Assembly (NCBI GenBank): GCA_019787685.1
Contig: JAHNUO010000008.1
Location: forward strand, 1,302,001-1,366,000
Length of the DNA stretch: 64,000 nt
Origin: Chiua virens
Taxonomy: Eukaryota > Basidiomycota > Agaricomycetes > Boletales > Boletaceae
Direction of reading: 5' to 3'
Shown: one piece after another, positions 23,563 through 36,073 of the stretch
Layout of the letters: each line of letters begins with the position of its first letter
Position numbering within the stretch: the first letter of the stretch is position 1
Program-made: the position numbers and the translations under genes
Notes under the pieces: generated by a model
Seen by the model: the letters and a program-made list of their open reading frames with translations, nothing else
Told to the model about the DNA's origin: nothing
Databases searched by the model: none

Positions 23563-24765
23563 ATGGACCAAACTTCCCTCCTTGCCTATGTCGCCGCCGC
23601 GATAGCCATTCTCATTCCCTCCGTGAGTTCAAACACATTTCTATTACTACACGATGAGCACCCATTTCATCCTTGTTCTTCGAGCCACGAGCCACCTCAC
23701 CGAGGCGCTGCGTCGTGGCGACGACGACAACCGGGTCAAGGACCGACCGTGTCGTGTCCCATCTGATCTTCCATGTTCCCGCTTCCGACCTACCCTTTTT
23801 GCGCGCGTCTGATCAGTTCCAGTTGTATCTAGCCCTCGTCCTGCTCTCACCTTCCCCCATCACCACACGACCGTCCGAAAAGACCTACCGCATCCATGCA
23901 TCCCCAACGCCCCTCCCGCTCCCCACCCTCGCCGACGAGGGCACGCTCGACCTGAGCGTCATCATCCCCGCCTACAACGAAACGACACGTCTCCCCGCCA
24001 TGCTCGACACCACCCTCGCCCACCTCCATGCCCCGTCCGAGGTACCCCCACGCACACACGAACTCCTCATCGTCGACGACGGCTCCAAAGACGGCACGTC
24101 CGCCCTCGCACTCGTCCTCGCCGCACAACACCCCATGACCGACATCCGCGTCGTCACCCTCGAGAAGAACCTCGGGAAAGGCGGTGCGGTGCGGCATGGG
24201 ATGCTCCATGCGCGCGGTCACCGTCTCCTCATGGTCGACGCCGACGGCGCGAGTCGGTTCGCCGATCTCGAGGTGTTGTGGCGCGAGATGGACACGCTCG
24301 CGCCTGGGAACAAGCCCGGAGTCGTCGTCGGGAGCAGAGCGCATCTCGTCAAGACGGAGGCGGTGGTCAAGGTGGGTGACGTTCCTTGTGACTTGCGTGC
24401 TGACTGATGGACGCACACGTCGACAGCGTTCGTTCGTTCGGAACATCCTCATGTATGGACTGCATACCATCCTTCGCATCGTCGGCGTTGGACATATCCG
24501 TGATACCCAGTGCGGCTTCAAATTGTTCACGCGAAGCGCTGCACAAAAAATATTCCCCGTTCAGCACCTCGCAACCTGGATATTTGACGTCGAGTTGCTC
24601 TTGCTTGCCAAACAACTCGGGATTCCCGTCGCAGAAGTGCCCATCGAATGGCGCGAAGTAGCAGGAAGCAAGCTCAACGTCGTCCAGGACTCACTTCAGA
24701 TGCTGCGCGATCTGTTAGTACTGAGAGGGAATCAATTGTTTGGTCGATGGAAAGTCACTCCTTAG
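23563..24765 (+). CDS. ALG5: dolichyl-phosphate beta-glucosyltransferase
   Basis: Transfers glucose from UDP-glucose to dolichyl phosphate on the cytosolic face of the ER, supplying the donor for the last steps of N-glycan precursor assembly. Three exons, 23563-23622, 23823-24371 and 24427-24765, all phase 0, give 315 residues, near the usual size. Residues 1-30 form the N-terminal membrane anchor (LLAYVAAAIAILIPS, LYLALVLL), split by a 200-base intron. The GT2 catalytic domain starts with DLSVIIPAYNETTRLPAML (63-81), followed by IVDDGSKDGT (103-112), the metal-binding VDADG (158-162), VVGSRAHL, RDTQCGFKLFTRSAA and WIFDVELL. Exon 3 begins RSFVRNILMYG, a typical junction for this family. Exon 2 is strikingly C-rich compared with its neighbours. 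The assignment is secure. Confidence 0.94.
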
Positions 24766-25024
24766 TTATTAAAGTGTACGATTTACCGTTAATTTATAAT
24801 GGATGCAACATCAAGTGGACGAATTCCGGTCCAAAAAGGTGAAGAAAAAGAAAGAGCGTCAAAATCATCCACTCCTTCTAACACCAACGACACCTATCGC
24901 TATCAAGATGCATCTCTTCTTGAGTAAATACAAGAGAAGATCGTAACTTTACATACGTGCGCAACATAAATCATAGATGTAGCAAAAGGGTGTGGCTTGT
25001 GAAGGAATCGAGAAATACTGTCCA

Positions 25025-27304
25025 TCAAGGAGGGATATTGGCATTGATCTCGTCGAGCAGTTCTTGGGCGATCTTGGCATTAGCCACCTGGTCTACGATC
25101 AGCGTGCATAACCTAGTCACGACACGCGCTGCCTACCCGAATATTGTAGTGAATAGTTTTGCTTTCCTCGATGGCGCTGAACCGTATATATCGCGGGTCT
25201 TGCGCCAGGAAGCATTTCATCCCCTGGAATAGCGGTACATTTAATAACAATGCGTAAACAGCTTCTTTGCGCATCACTAAAGGGGAGAGCTGAGCACAAG
25301 AAGTACTCTCCAATCAGTAAAATACGAACCAAGACGAGCTCCGCTTCCGTCCGCTCGGCGAACGTTAAGCTTCAATTGTCCAGTTCCCCGCTCTTTCCAC
25401 TGATTTTGTGGACAGAGCGTATACAGCTTGCCACGGATATGAAGAAGCGTCTCTTCTTCCTCTTCTCCCGTGATCACTGCACACGCTCAGCATGCGGCAC
25501 AGATTATCAACCAGACTCCAGACTCACCTTCTTGTTCTGTTAGTTTCTCCCTTTCGTCTTCGCTCTGCTCTTCGTCCCCATCCTTTCCCGCTCGCAATCG
25601 TTCTCCAAACGTCGATTGTGCGCGATCGCTTCCTTCCCTATCCACATCGCCTTCTTCCTCCCCACTTCCACTCCCTTCGCTGTTTCCGAGAATGCCAAAC
25701 ACGGGCTCCTCTTTGTGCTCCAACGAGCTCCTCGATGAGCCCCCGCTCGGCGACTCCGCCCTGGCACGTTTCGCATGTGGGAATGCATGCGCGCCTGCAT
25801 TCGCATACGTCACAAAGGGACTCGCATTCATCCCTAGCGTCCGTCGCATCGGGGACTTGCTCCGCCCTAGTATGTTGCTCTTGGTATTGTTTCCCAACGG
25901 CGATTTTGACCTTGCATGCGGAAACGGAGACGCGGATGCAAATGGGGAAGTAGATCCCGCAAAGGCCTCAAATCCAGACCGTTTAGTGGCGGTGCCTGGG
26001 GTGTTTGTATGTGAAGAAGTATGCGATGATGCGAACACTGCGAATGAGGATTGACCAAAAGGAGATGCAAAAGGGGAATGAATGGATGTGGTATCAAGTG
26101 GCAACGGGACGTGTTTCGTAGAAGGCGACGTCAGTGATTTTTGATGATTAGCCGAAGCGCTCGCAAAGACGTTCTGTCCTTTGACAGAGGCAAACGGTGA
26201 CGCCGTAGAAGCGTACGACATGAACCCGCCCTACAGATACAGTGAGCAAATATGACATGACGTCAGACAGCAAGATACCCACAAGCTGAGGTGCGGGTGT
26301 CTCTGGTGGTTGAACTGGCGCTGGCGGTGCCGGCGATTTATCGCGCTGTTCAGGAGGTGGCGAGGGACGCTTCAACACACGTGGGTTGTCATCCTTGTCC
26401 GCATCGTCCCTCGGCCGTTTCACAGTCTCAACCGTCGGCGACGCCGTCGACGGCCCACTCTCCGGCCCAAGACTGGTCGCGCGGTCTGCCAACTTGCGTT
26501 TGAGGCCCTTTTCAGGCTCACCCCCGTCCGATTCAGACGTCCGTCGGGTATGCGGCAAACTTGACGCCGTATCCTGCGCTTCCTCCAAGTCCTCGACTGT
26601 ATCGTCGATAGACACTAGCGAACAGGGCGGTGGCTGCGTCGATGGAGACCCTACGTCCCCCTCTGTCTCGCCCGCCTCCTGCGGGGGCGCGATGCTCGCC
26701 TGCGAGTCGGATCTACGGGCAGGTTCCTGCTGGGACTGCAGGCCTTGTTGCCACTTCAAATCTTCCACGCCCTGACTGATCTGGCGGACCTTGACCTCAT
26801 GTGGTGGCGATACGCTGAGTGCAGGCGAGTGCGGATGCGACGGCGTCCGAGAACGCGACTGGCATTGTGCATCCAGCTCCTCCTCGAGGGTGGTATCGAG
26901 CTGGACCCGACCTTTCTTTGCAGGCGATTTCACGTCGAGCGCGTTCTGGTATGGGAATTGGAGAAGGAGCAAACGCAGCGTGTTGGGGAGCATTTACGTC
27001 AAGGGACGTGGCACGGGGTGAGGCAAAAAGAAGACGTACTGTATGGGTTGTGGTGGCAGTCCTGGGTGTAGCGGGCTCGAGCGAAACCTCTCGCTCCCGT
27101 TTTCTGGAAAGCGTTTGTTCTGCTCGGATTTGAGACGTGGGTTTGAACCAGATACAGGATGAGTCAAGGTTGGCCGGGCTGATAAAGCAGCCGGATAAAC
27201 GCACCTGTGCAGTCGTTTGCATCGGGCGAGGGGGACGGCGAGGGTGGTGAATGCTTGCGGTCGTTGTCAACGGCAACGAAGGGCTCGTCAACGGTGTCAG
27301 GCAT
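25025..27304 (-). CDS. Ran-binding-domain protein (RanBP3/Yrb2/Hba1-like)
   Basis: Seven exons fit with exact phase: 27304-27205, 27119-27040, 26945-26283, 26230-25528, 25476-25330, 25276-25137 and 25087-25025, giving 631 residues. The N-terminal half is disordered and rich in Pro, Ser and charged residues, with basic motifs that may be nuclear localisation signals (LSRKRERE, SPAKKGR, LKRPSPPP). The centre has FG/SPFAS-type repeats (SPFASPFGQSSFAVFASS). The C-terminal Ran-binding domain spans about residues 510-625: TGEEEEETLLHIRGKLYTL, WKERGTGQLKLNVRRADG, VMRKEAVYALLLN, RYIRFSAIEE and VANAKIAQELLDEI. In RanBP3/Yrb2 proteins this domain binds RanGTP and supports Crm1-dependent nuclear export. 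A Nup2/Nup50 relationship is the main alternative. Convergent with ALG5, 260 bases apart. Confidence 0.86.
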
Positions 27305-27486
27305 TGTGCGCCGGTGGTCTGTGCGCTGTGAACGTTGCGTGGTGTTCTTAGAAAGCGGGAACAACAGGCGCAGCTGACAAGCGGCAGGGGAACGCACTCG
27401 GCACAATCCGATCACAACAAAAACACCCTTTCTTCGCGCGAGGTCAAGATTCTCATTCTATCAAAATAACAATACGTCTACATAAA

Positions 27487-30400
27487 TCATATCCCTTCTT
27501 GTCGTCGTCGCGAGTCTGCGATCGTCAGTATCTGCACCAAGCTCGGCTCAAAAACAGGTTTCGTCAAGATCCTGCTTTTCGCGTCAGAACGCGTGTCTCC
27601 AGTGTGCCTATCACTCACTGATCCACCCCTGCCTCAAAATACTCCTTCTGGTCCCCGATAAGCGCATTCCCTGCGCCATCTGAGCACAACCCCAGCCACC
27701 CAAGTAGAGTGCCTTACCTGTCACACCAACAACAAAGTCCTGCCGGCCCATCTCCCGAAGTTTCGCTACCACCTCCAATCCAGACATGATCGGCATCTGG
27801 TTGTCCAGAAACACGACATCATAGCGACTTGACGTCCATGCACTGTCGTCGTATTGGCCCCGATCCTCGAAAACTGATCCAGATGGTAGCTCATCATCCG
27901 GTTTCTGCACTCGCCCCCCGATAATCATCTCGAGAGCAATCTCCCCATTCTCTGCTGTCGAAACATGGCAGCCGAGTCTAGTAAGCGTGCGAGACATGAT
28001 GGTTCGCGTCAGTCGGTCGTCATCGACAACAAGCACAACCATAGGCGGCTCGAATACGATGGATGGTCCTCTGCGCAAGGATGGCGCTGGTGTTCCTTGA
28101 ATGGGTGCCCTCAGACCGCTTGCGGCGGGTTCCGCCGACACAGGCGATAGAGAGGCGACCACATGCAATGGACCTGTGGATCCAGTGGCAGAATATGGCA
28201 ATCGACTCTGATTCGGCTGAGCAAGCCCCGCGGAGTTCCCTTCCATCACACTGGGGCCACCATCTGCCAGAGAATTCCGGGGACCTCCGCAATCCGAAAT
28301 ACTTGATGTCCAAGCAATCCCGGAAGGCAACGGAGGGCGAAGCTGGGTCCCAGAAGACAGCTCCCCGATGGTTCTCGTGAGCACGTGCGGTTCCGACTCA
28401 TCATTCGCATCTGGCAGTTTCAATTCCACCAAGCCCCCTGCACACAAGGATGTCAATAGAAGAGCGTAGAAAATGCTGTGCCACCCCTACCCTGGTCCAT
28501 TAGCGATTCCATTGCATTTTGAACTGATACCGTTCTCGAGGGCCGAGTTTGGAGCAGGTGCATTGATAACGGTCCCTCTAGATCCGGTGGGTGTTTCACA
28601 CTCAACCCAGATTCGGGGTCTGGTAGATCGACAACTTTGACACCAACACCTAGCGCTAGTTCCATGGGAAACGGTCCCGCCATACCATTGATGACGAAAT
28701 CAGATAACATATCAGGTCCTGATGACAAAACGGAGATGAAACGGGGTACCCACGCAATTCAACCCAAAAAGTTGATCCGTGCCCGAGTTTCGAACGCACT
28801 CCTAAACGTCCTCCACTCAATTTCACGATTTGCCGTACAAGAGCCAGCCCCAGACCAGTGCCTTTCCCACCTTGTTGTCGCCCTTGTTCGGTTTGGTTGA
28901 ATTCGGCTATGCAAGTGGGAAGTTGCAATCAAAATGGCTCAAGACCTTGGGGAAGACTTACTGAATAACTTCCCCTGGGTAATTTCCCGGGGTGATATCC
29001 CGTTGCCTGTATCACTGACCTCAATGCGCACAACTATTCTCTTCAACGGGCTCTTGTGCTGCGGGTTGGGTATGTGGTTGGTCCCTTGGCCATTTGTAGT
29101 GCAGTCAGTGGTGGTTGTATCTCCTTCGTCTCCAGGAGTCATCAACACCTCCTCGGTAACGCCCTCCAGCCCTTCCCGTGGTCGCGAGGAGTGCCTCTCC
29201 TCAGGGTGAAAATGGGCTGGAAATACGAGACGGGTCGTGCAGGTGACGCGCCCACCCGCAGGTGTGAACTTGCACGCATTGCTACCGTGTACAATTAGAT
29301 AAGAACCTCGGAACGCTTCAACAGCTCACCTAGCAAGGTTATTGATGATTTGACGGAGTCGGATGGCATCTCCGAGAACCACTCCATCTTCGTCATCTAT
29401 CATAGTGCTCGGATCTTCTCCAGCAGCTTCACACGCCGCACGGCGCGCAACCTACAAAATCAGTGATAGTTCGGAGTGACATGCGCTTGACCCACATCGT
29501 CAATAGTCTTGTCCAAATGGGTCACTAGTTCGAGATTACGCGCGTTGGTCGCCATCCGTAACGGTATAAAGAGGGTTCGTATCACCGCGTGGAATGCATA
29601 CGGTTTGGATAGAATCTCAAAACGTCCACTATCCATGCGATTGCTGCCGAGATATTAATGTTGATTACGAAACCACCCAAGATGACTTACAAATCGAGCA
29701 CGTCGTTTAGTACTTGCACGAACTTTTAGTTGAAAGGTAGGAAGTCATCACAAGCGAACCGACCTTTGGACATCATAACCAAGCTACCTCCAAGTGCCAT
29801 AAACTCCATCTCCTGTGCCTTTGATACTGCACCGGACGCCTCCATGTTCTGAACCGCCAAGACTGCCCCCAGTCAGAGGTCAGCCAGTCCATTACGGACC
29901 ATGGTGCTGGTGATACGTACGTGCTGTATTCAAAGGTACCCGAACCTGTGTTAACTGCAATATAAATTACGCGAACGCTGAGACGGTCAAGAAAACCTAT
30001 CATGAAATACATAGCTGTCATCAACCATTAGCGATCAGTTGTTCTGAGAGAAATAGTACAAAGAACGATTTACGATGTAAGTCGGCGTTTCGAGTCTGCT
30101 TCTTTGCGCTCATTGACCTGTGCTTTCTGTGTTTCTTTGAACTGGCTCTTGAGTTGTTCGCGGAGAATGAAGAGTCTTCTCTCAGACTGCGAGCTGGTCA
30201 GTCCACTGTATGGACGAATGCAAACAGAATCTACTGACATTCTCGTGCATGTAGTGGACAAACAAAAGAAATGTATGATATAGGATGAAATTCAAGAGAT
30301 CTTGCTTGTTGCGTCAGATATAGATTCATAGCACGAGGGAAACACACACTTCGAACCCAAATTGGACGATATGGCAAGATGAGGACAGATGCTCTGAGAT

Positions 30401-31653
30401 GAGACTGGATGAACAGTATGAAGCAAAGTGCCACAATGGACCCACATGATGAAAAAGGTCAAAGATCCGATGAGCGCGGCCACCCTGCTTGTCATTAATC
30501 CAAATAATGCAATCGTTTGTAAAGCCGAAGTATAACTGTCGGATTGTCAACTCGGGAAGGAAAATGAATGGGACAATCGTACTAGAACATGCCAAGAAAG
30601 TCCTTTGTGCCGATATCAAAAACGTGGACCGGGCTATAGAAGCCACACAAGTACCTTTGGCGAGGGGAAGTCAGGGATTGGGTGCGAGCTTCGAAGAAGT
30701 TGGCGGTACAAACATGGAAAGAAGTTCATACAAGCCCCTGAAGATTCCTTAAAAGGAGTGATAAGGTGTGCGAGAAGCACTGACCAACACCAGGTTGCAC
30801 AACCCACGAGGATTTGGTAGGGAATTGGGCGATCTCGAGGAAAGTCAAGCATAACAAAGACAAATAATGGTAGTGTCAAGGCAGGAGTGAACTGTGTGCC
30901 ATGCGGGTCAGCGTCCAGGAAGATAAGGGGGAGAAATAACGGACACCCCATAACCAAATCTTGTCGAAAATGGTGATCGGGGTGGCGATGGTGGAAGCGC
31001 CGATAGTCCAGTTGACGACAAGGAAGAGCGAAGACCATAATACCAGTGACTGGGGGCAACTGAAGGGAGTGTTGAAAGATGAAGGAAGAGAGAGATACCT
31101 TCTTAATGAACCAGTGTTCCTTGTAAAAGCGTTGCTCGGTCTTGTCGTCGAGAAAGCGAGTTGCGAAGAATTTAACGATAGCAGGCCATGCTTCCCAGCG
31201 AAGCGACCAGAAAATGAGGGAGAGGATGTGGGTATCATCTGCAGTTGCGGTCGTAGCGCGACCAAGACTCGAGCCGAGCTGAGCACTATCGGACGATCTT
31301 GTGTGGCCACGTTCGGAGGGCTGATTAAGGGAACTCGCGAGGTCCTCGGTCCAATCTCTGTCGACGACGATCTGGTCTACTTGGTCGGCCTCGACGGCCT
31401 CGTCGGTTCGGCGACGAACAGGATGGCTCTCGAGGGAACCGTCGGGAAGAGTAGACGAGTCGGAAAGAGAATCCGCACTGACACGCTTAACGAAGTGGGC
31501 CCAGTGTACTTTGAGTCCAGCGAACCTGGTGGACCTTTTCTTTTTACGGCGCGCGGAGGCAGTTGGACCTGCCAATGGGGCGGGGACGGGGAGATGGAAG
31601 AAGTCATGAGGAAGGGATGGAGAGTCACGAAGACGAGGTGTCCTCGAGCTCAT
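27487..31653 (-). CDS. membrane hybrid histidine kinase (possible frameshift in H-box exon)
   Basis: Two-component phosphorelay sensor with many small introns. Exon 1 (31653-31099) encodes a basic, Ser-rich N-terminus ending [11 protein letters not shown]. Later exons (31.1-30.3 kb) encode several hydrophobic segments ([45 protein letters not shown]), so a multi-pass input domain is predicted. A coiled coil follows ([20 protein letters not shown]). The H-box is RRLTSYVFH then RVPLNTALLAVQNM; its His codon is at 30002-30004. The N-box is [10 protein letters not shown], then [15 protein letters not shown] and [15 protein letters not shown]. The receiver near 28050-27487 has [15 protein letters not shown], phospho-acceptor Asp in [13 protein letters not shown], and LTKP after two more introns. 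At the H-box, the natural splice (CATGATAG/GTTTTC) puts the next exon out of frame, so the kinase may be inactive or this may be a sequence error. Shares a head-to-head promoter with SNT2. Confidence 0.85.
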
Positions 31654-32146
31654 CCTTGAGAGTACTAGTGAAGCATTCGATAAATTCACTGCGGGCGATC
31701 ACGGACACGTATGTGCTACACAGGGAAGTCTCATCGCTCGCATCCTCCCCCCCACTTCGGCACCAATCATTGGTACCCAGCCATTTCAATCTCCGCACCC
31801 ATCCACAGACGCTCAACCCGCCTCTCCTTTTAATACATCCCACTTTTTGGTGGCTCGGTCATTTCTGTCTGCCACCGCTTGTCCATCTCCGTGTCCAGGA
31901 ACGCTGTATTACGGCTTCAGCGGGCCACACCGTGGATGTTCGCGCTCTGTCGGAGTTTAAATATTCACGGGTTCTCGTATCACACCTTCTCCACCTTGTC
32001 TCCTTCGTCATACAACTCCCCCTGCCCTTAGTTACACATACCCCCACAGGTGCGCCAAAAAATACGTTGCACCGCTCAACATACAATGTCTCTGACCCGC
32101 TCAGCACCCTTGCAGATTTTTTGCAGACCTCTCCACTATCCCGCCT
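31654..32146. promoter_or_regulatory. shared divergent promoter region (histidine kinase / SNT2)
   Basis: About 490 bases separate the two oppositely oriented start codons. Pyrimidine-rich runs (for example at 31970-32045) precede the SNT2 start, as is common in fungal promoters. No specific operator was identified. Confidence 0.4.
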
Positions 32147-35100
32147 ATGGCAGTGCAGATCACCCTCAAGAGCGGGGACAAGGTTAAAGTCAACGGTAAA
32201 AATCAGCTCTCACTCGCGTTCATATCCTCTCATCTATAGCTTCATTCTTTACCAGATCATGTATATTGTTCCCCCCCGTGGTCGGTCAGAGACGGCACCC
32301 CCTACTCCGTGGCACGCATCATGGAGTTTCTCCCCCCAGAAGGGACTGCTAAAGGTAAAGGAAAGGGGAAAGAGTCCTATACCCGTGTGCGACTTGCCTG
32401 GTATTACCGTCCAAGCGACGTCAGCGATCGTCCGGTCGCCGATTCCCGCCTTCTTTTGGCCGCCATATATTCGGAAGTGTGCGACATCAATCAACTTCGG
32501 TCCAAATGCTTTGTCATTCACAGAGATAAAATTACCGACCTCGCTGGCTGGAAGAAACGCCCAGATAGATTTTATTTCAACCGTTTATTTGACCCTTACA
32601 TCAAGAAAGAATTCGAAGTCATCCAAGCAACAGATGTCCGAAATCGTACGTACCACTCAAGTCACGTGTTCATACCTCAGCCTTATCAATACCCGCAGTT
32701 CCCGATCACATTCGACAGGTCCTCCTCTCCAGATATGAGTATGTCGTCGCCGAGAAGGAGGTCGTTCCCGACCTCACCGATACCCTTCGTCTATGCGCTA
32801 CTTGCAGTCTGTGGTGCGCAAAGTATGTCATATTTCCCATATTGTCACACCATCCTTATTGATGCCGGCGCATTAATTAAGTCCCGATACGGTGGGATGC
32901 GATAGATGCAAAAAGTTCTTTCACATGAGCTGCGTCCAGCCTCCACTCCTCGCGAAACCGTCACGTGGTTACGGTTGGACCTGCGCGCCTTGTTCCAAAC
33001 GCCACGAGGAAGAAGTTGATAGCCACGATGTCCGTCACCCGACTCCCGTTACGAAACCCAAGTCAAATGCACCAGCCCCTCGGGGTCGGGGCCGCCCTCG
33101 AAAGGATCGAACTCTGGCCGAAAAAGAGGAAAGCGTGGACATTAAGCACTATAAAATGTGGCCTTTCCGATATTTCGGGTGAGTCAGCCTTCACAAGTTG
33201 ATTTCCGCAAGTTAATCACTCGGCTGACTTCATGCCGGCAACTAATCAAGTCAGTACACCGTTGCGGAGGATACGCTTGGTAAGTGTGAAAAATTACCGT
33301 TAATGGAAAAAGTTATATATGGATCGTAGATCCCGACGACCTTATTTTCCCTCGTGCTGCGACCCGAGTCGGCCCGAAATACCAAGCCTTGGTCCCCCCT
33401 CTCAGCCCTATACTCTCGTCACTCAGTGATGATGGCCTTCCACCTAAAAACGTGTTGGACGGCGAACAGAGGGGCGGTGATGATACCGTAGAGATACTGA
33501 GCATTGTAAACGATCTAACAGACGAGGAAGGTGCGCATATATGCAACGCACACTTAGGTAATTCTTACTGACTTGCATCCAGTTGCAGAACGTAAGTGAC
33601 TTTGGTCCATTACGGGTTTCTTTTTTATATATTCCCTGTCTATCTCTATCAAGTGGAAGAATGGAAGTCTGCACTAACCCGGAAGAGTGAAGACTTGTAC
33701 AGCATGGACTGGCTTACGGAGGTGCTGCGTCGCTTCTCACACGCGCATTTAATGAACAGGGGATGGTCCACCGTGGACATGAGTGTCCCGACTCGTGTTG
33801 AAAAGGTAATCATTATGCGTTTGCTTACGTTGATTCATCTTGTTCAAACTCTACCTTGTTCCCCCCCTACAGTGGAAGAAGGGGGAAACGAGATACACCG
33901 ACAAAGAATGGACGGCAGAAGAGGTTGCCGCCTTTGAGGATGGCATTCTATTGCATGGCCCCGAACTACGTGCGGTACGTGACGAAGTAGGTACCCGAGC
34001 AGTGCCAGAAGTTGTCCGATTTTACGGCCATTGGAAGAAGTATGTTTCCAATTTTGTTGTGTCGGTCTCCTTTTTTTGAATATCCGAATTCAGCTCTAAG
34101 CTAAAGGAGGAACATGTGCTTGCTCGCGAGCGTGCCGCAGTTATCAAAGAAGACGAGGAAGCAGAGCCAGCCATAGAAGCGCCAATGTCCGATGACGAAG
34201 GATCTATCGTCCGTCCGTCCGCCAAGACGACCCCTAGTTGCGGCGCTTGTAGAACACGCGAGTCTGATACATGGTGGCGGGCGCCAAAGGGTCTCGCCAC
34301 CAACATGCTCTGCGAAACCTGCGGTACGAATTGGAGGAAATACGCTGACTTGAATGTGCGACCCGTTCGTGAAGACATCTTGGCACCAGGTAAGAAGGGT
34401 ACAGAGAAACGCGAAGGCACGCCGTTGAGTGCGCCGAATGCGAAGCGACTCAAGGTATGATTTTTCTCCGAGCACGTACCGTTACGTGGCCTAAAAACAT
34501 TTTTGACAGAGTTCTGTCACGACGAATGGCACGCCTCCACCTGTCACATCCGCTGCAACCCAATTACGTTGTCTGGCATGCCAAAAGAGTGGACCCATGG
34601 GCCGCGTTCTCAAATGCAGTCAATGTTATTTCCGAGTACATGCGGGTAAGCAAACAACTAATCTGGATCGATAACGAAGCTCATACGTTTTCCAAGGTGC
34701 ATGCGGTGTCTCGGTGGACAAGCACGCCGTAGAACCATGGCTGTGTGATCTCTGCGACAACGAGAAAACTCAGGAAGCGTCTTTGGTGAGCGATTTCACC
34801 ATGTCTTTTTCTGGCCCTATCTTACCTGGTACAGAATACGGATTGCGTTCTCTGTCCACGCAAGAAATCGAAGACGTCAAGCAAGGACACAGATTCATTT
34901 TTGCGTGCTGCAAAACCAACAGAAGGCCAAGCTTGGGTTCACGTCCTGTGTGCTGTCTTCTCCCCAGAGGTCACCTTCTCTGACGTGACGCATCTACGGT
35001 TGGTGGAAGGTATCAGTACCATTCCACGCTCTCGTTGGTCGTCGGTACGTCTCCCTCCAGACACTCGCAGCGTGTACTCATCTTCCACAGCGGTGCATCT

Positions 35101-35752
35101 TGTGCAGCGAAGCAGGCGGGGCCGTCATTCGATGCAACGACTGCCCTCGTGAATACCATGCATCCTGCGCTTGGAAGCACGGCCACCGCTTCGGTTTCGA
35201 AATGCAACCCGTGAGCCCGTCCCACGCATGCCCTACCACCCCCGGCTCACCCGCCCTCCAGATCCGCAACCACCGCCGCGATGTCGTCGCGACCACGTTC
35301 AAAGGCGACACGGGCAACATGGTCCCCGTCGTGTGCTGCAAAGACCACGACACGAGCAAGCACGTGCTGTTGGACATGTGCGAGACGGACGAGACGGGCG
35401 AGGTGCGCCTCTTTCGAGTTGTTGCCCTTTTCGATGCGCTGACCACGTGGCGTTCTAGACCGCCCTCCAGGCGTATTGCCGGACGTACAAACAAGCGCCG
35501 GTCTCCCAAGCCCACGCACTGCTCCGCAAGGCGCGTCGGCTCGACGCCCTCTTGCAGCCACGCCGCTCGGACACGGTCGACGGCGGGAGTGAGCCAGAGT
35601 ACCAGTGCCACGTGTGCGAAACGCAGTATTCGCCATGCTTTTATCGGAGCAGGCGGTACCCCGGTCTGTGGAATTGTCACGAATGTTATTGGCCATTGCA
35701 TGGAGACGGGCCGTGGGTCGAGGATTTTGTGCCACCCATGATCCAAGAATAA
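32147..35752 (+). CDS. SNT2: Snt2-like BAH / PHD / SANT / extended-PHD chromatin protein
   Basis: Multi-exon gene. The start MAVQITLKSGDKVKVN (exon 32147-32195) joins in phase to DHVYCSPPWSVRDGTPYSVA at 32256. Domain order: a BAH domain (32.15-32.75 kb; VARIMEFLPPE, VRLAWYYRP, FVIHRDKI); a PHD finger (CATC, WC, CDRC, then FHMSC); an AT-hook-like PRGRGRPRKDR; a SANT domain (YTDKEWTAEEVAAFEDGILL); a GATA-type zinc finger (CGACRTRESDTWW with CETCGTNWRKY); a second PHD (CLACQKSG, CDLC); and an extended PHD (WVHVLCAVFSPEV, CILCSEAGGAVIRCND, then CCKDH). Yeast Snt2 has this architecture and works with Ecm5 and the Rpd3 deacetylase in stress-responsive gene control; fission yeast Snt2 is linked to the Lid2 demethylase. 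The stop at 35750-35752 follows a further Cys-rich tail (CHVCETQYSPCF). Confidence 0.9.
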
Positions 35753-36073
35753 GTACGGCGCCGTCGTCCGGTGGCACTTGACGCCCTTTCTTTATGATCC
35801 TTTTTTTTGTCTTGACGCTGTCATTATGGACACAAAGGTACATTTTCGTTGTAAAGTAGTTCGTTTGAAAAAGAAGAAAAGGGAGCGAAAAGAAACAGAA
35901 TGAGGATGAAAATGTGAGATGCCAGCATGATACAAGCGACGAATGGCAAAGGCAATAGTACTGTGCGTATACGTGAACAACGGAAGACCTTAAACATCCA
36001 AATAAGCAACAATTACTTAAATATCCACTGATAAAAGAGTAAAAGAGTGCCTGGTCGAACAAAGTGACCCAGT

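Noticed and set aside
25470..26054. 194-codon plus-strand frame
   Set aside because: It lies opposite exons 4 and 5 of the Ran-binding-domain gene, which have matching splice phases and a known domain.
32147..35752. Calling the SNT2 gene several separate PHD-finger genes
   Set aside because: Intron donors and acceptors keep phase across the whole stretch, and the domain order is that of one Snt2 protein.
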